Below, piece by piece: positions 5,608-6,368 of a stretch of DNA of 6,368 nt. The number at the start of each line of letters is the position of its first letter. Positions within the stretch are counted from its first letter, which is position 1. The position numbers were made by a program, and so were the translations under genes. Under the pieces are notes generated by a model, which had not been told where the DNA came from, did no database searches, and saw only the letters and a list, made by a program, of their open reading frames with translations. Origin of the DNA: JBOGGN01 sp050744165 (GTDB lineage Bacteria; Actinomycetota; Acidimicrobiia; Acidimicrobiales; Palsa-688); contig JBOGGN010000375.1 of assembly GCA_050744165.1 (NCBI GenBank), positions 1-6,368 of the forward strand, in the 5' to 3' direction.

Positions 5608-5618
5608 GTGAAGACCTC
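5608..5618 (-). repeat. Right terminal inverted repeat
   Basis: GTGAAGACCTC is the exact reverse complement of the left repeat at 2579-2589. Just inside it, AGGTC (5593-5597) can pair with GACCT (5613-5617), so this tip can also fold back, with a 15-base loop against 9 at the left end. Confidence 0.7.
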
Positions 5619-5685
5619 ACTAAGCAACACAGCCGTAAACACGCTGGTAGAGCAGGTGCCAAGGCCACCGGGCGCCCGCTCCCGC

Positions 5686-5693
5686 GGAGGGGG
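5686..5693 (+). promoter_or_regulatory. Strong Shine-Dalgarno for the ATG at 5704
   Basis: GGAGGGGG ends 10 bases before the ATG at 5704, a good spacing. It is 21 bases before the ATG at 5715, which is in frame with the 80-aa protein, and so poorly placed for it. The best ribosome-binding site therefore points to the wrong frame. Confidence 0.5.
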
Positions 5694-5700
5694 AAACCCG

Positions 5701-5722
5701 AAAATGTCATCAAAATGTCATC
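5701..5722 (+). repeat. 11-bp tandem duplication over the start codon
   Basis: AAAATGTCATC is present twice without a gap (5701-5711 and 5712-5722). Each copy supplies an ATG, but 11 is not a multiple of three, so the two ATGs are in different frames. Only the second is in frame with the 80-aa protein. Confidence 0.9.
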
Positions 5723-5739
5723 ACAGGTCCCGGCGATGA
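5704..5739 (+). CDS. Possible 11-codon leader peptide
   Basis: ATG at 5704, well placed behind the Shine-Dalgarno at 5686-5693, reads MSSKCHHRSRR and stops at a TGA (5737-5739). That stop overlaps an ATG at 5736 which is in frame with the downstream 80-aa protein (ATGA overlap). This could couple translation of the small protein to that of the leader, or be a by-product of the 11-bp duplication. No other support. Confidence 0.25.
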   Translation: MSSKCHHRSRR

Positions 5740-5957
5740 TGATCGACGAGCTAGCCGAACGTCGGCTGGAGATCCTGGTTCGCGAGTTGATGGTGCTCCT
5801 GCAGGAGCACGAGGCCTTCGTCCTCGAAGTTGACTACGTGGAGGACGTCGAGACCTGGCGCAAGGCCGTCCGGTCCGCCGGTCGCCGTTTGGGCGTCCCA
5901 GTCCGAACCGGTGTCTCCAAAGACGGCACCAGGGTCTGGGCCGCAGACGTCTCCTGA
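5715..5957 (+). CDS. Small basic-tailed hypothetical protein, 80 aa
   Basis: High G/C at third positions throughout indicates a real gene. I do not recognise the family with certainty. From the ATG at 5715 it encodes 80 residues; starts at 5736 or 5739 would give 73 or 72. An N-terminal amphipathic helix (about 10-31, DELAERRLEILVRELMVLLQE) leads to an acidic middle (VDYVEDVETW). A basic C-terminal part follows (KAVRSAGRRLGVPVRT, then a turn and GTRVWAADVS), a helix plus two-strand pattern seen in small actinobacterial DNA-associated or regulatory proteins. The gene lies outside the element's right inverted repeat and has host-like codon use, so it is probably chromosomal. The start is uncertain because of a tandem duplication over it. 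Confidence 0.6.
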   Translation: MSSQVPAMMIDELAERRLEILVRELMVLLQEHEAFVLEVDYVEDVETWRKAVRSAGRRLGVPVRTGVSKDGTRVWAADVS

Positions 5958-6196
5958 CCCCCCCCATTGTCGGTACACCGAAGCTTCGACGAACCGCGCA
6001 AAACGTAAGATTGGCGGACGAAGGGCCGTACGATGATTTCATTGGTCCCACCGTTAGTTGACCCGCTCTGGCTGTGTGCCAATGACTTTCTATCGTTGAG
6101 CCAGGATAATTGAGTTGCCGTCAGCCCCGATTGACATAATGACAGTTTACCTAACCGCGTCTATGGGCGTAGGGCAGCGCTTGGGATTGGATACAA
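5958..6196. other. Lower-GC intergenic stretch
   Basis: About 240 bases, visibly less GC-rich than the rest, with no recognised gene, RNA or element end. It contains a perfect TTGACA at 6131-6136 but no -10 at proper spacing, and a long-loop inverted repeat CTGGCT/AGCCAG (6068-6073, 6099-6104). Confidence 0.4.
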
Positions 6197-6368
6197 TTGA
6201 CCGCCGACTGCGTCGATACCCTATTGGTCCGGTACTTCACGCTCTTGGACAAGTGGCGTGGCGAATCGATCACCTTCGTCTCCGAGATGTCGCCGGCGCA
6301 ACGGCTTTGGCACGCGAAATTTTGCCTGCGACGGTCGCGCGCGGCGCAGAGCCTTGGCTGCGGCGTGG
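6197..6368 (+). CDS. Possible 5' end of an unrecognised gene, cut by the window edge
   Basis: A frame opens after a TAG at 6170-6172 and runs to the end of the window. The first usable start is a TTG at 6197; no good ribosome-binding site precedes it. The reason to prefer this frame is its high G/C at third positions (most codons from 6200 onward end in G or C). The overlapping frame that is open from an ATG at 6139 has roughly even third-position composition. The visible 57 residues begin MTADCVDTLLVRYF and match no family I know. It could instead be a remnant whose 5' part is lost. Confidence 0.3.
   Translation, partial: MTADCVDTLLVRYFTLLDKWRGESITFVSEMSPAQRLWHAKFCLRRSRAAQSLGCGV

Larger units (their letters stand above)
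2579..5618. mobile_element. Three-gene transposable element with 11-bp terminal inverted repeats
   Basis: About 3.04 kb is bounded by GAGGTCTTCAC (2579-2589) and its exact reverse complement (5608-5618). It holds a minus-strand pair, a recombinase-fold protein followed by a DDE transposase, and a divergent DUF6788-like gene, with a long palindrome in the divergent promoter. All three reading frames are open, so the copy looks complete. I find no target-site duplication: the left flank is CCAGG and the right flank ACTAA. It abuts the 3' end of tRNA-Val. The boundaries rest on the inverted repeat only; I cannot tell whether a named IS family already covers this layout. Confidence 0.7.

Noticed and set aside
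5649..5670. tRNA fragment right of the element (TGGTAGAGCAGG)
   Set aside because: Only a D-arm-like dozen bases; no acceptor, anticodon or T arm can be assembled around it.
5133..5714. Plus-strand frame from ATG 5133 continuing into the 80-aa gene as one 274-aa protein
   Set aside because: The first ~190 residues are Arg/Pro/His shadow of the DUF6788 gene. Only the part from about 5715 has coding character.
6131..6160. Promoter based on the perfect TTGACA at 6131
   Set aside because: No acceptable -10 hexamer 16-18 bases downstream.
6115..6368. Plus-strand frame open from TTG 6115 or ATG 6139 to the right edge, with AGGA upstream
   Set aside because: Third-position G/C is near half, unlike genes here, while the overlapping frame from 6197 is strongly G/C-ending. 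I cannot fully exclude it.

Overview
The window is high-GC DNA with strong G/C preference at third codon positions, actinobacterial-type HypA/HypB proteins and a small-protein and transposase repertoire typical of high-GC Gram-positives. The most likely source is a member of the Actinomycetota; I cannot name the genus. It splits into a housekeeping half (about 1-2576), a complete-looking mobile element (2579-5618) and a right flank (5619-6368).

Left half. Positions 1-328 carry no convincing gene. The first ~120 bases are a G-rich degenerate tandem repeat with excellent G-quadruplex potential. A minus-strand gene (329-1102) encodes a single-pass membrane protein with a very acidic cytoplasmic N-terminus and an exported PsbP/LpqN-like domain; a hairpin lies just past its stop. 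Divergently, across a short regulatory gap with a 16-bp palindrome, lies a tight two-gene operon, hypA-hypB (1264-2390), encoding the nickel-delivery pair for [NiFe]-hydrogenase maturation. It is followed by a tRNA-Val(CAC) with encoded CCA (2500-2576).

Mobile element. Two bases after the tRNA CCA starts an 11-bp sequence that recurs inverted at 5608-5618, bounding about 3.04 kb. Inside, a minus-strand pair encodes a tyrosine-recombinase-fold protein lacking most catalytic residues (4214-5110) and a DDE transposase (2721-4217). The transposase seems to start at a CTG that overlaps the upstream stop (CTGA) behind a good Shine-Dalgarno. A divergent DUF6788-like Cys-rich protein (5158-5556) completes the set. 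The divergent promoter region is a 40-bp near-perfect palindrome whose outer arms contain the recombinase ATG on one strand and a mirrored ATG on the other. My reading, which is inference, is that the DDE enzyme is the catalyst and the recombinase-like and DUF6788 proteins are accessory DNA-binding or regulatory factors.

Right flank. A conserved-looking 80-aa basic small protein (5715-5957) is preceded by an 11-bp tandem duplication that creates two competing start codons and a possible leader peptide. The remaining ~400 bases are lower in GC and mostly unassigned. A high-GC3 open frame running off the right edge may be the start of another gene.
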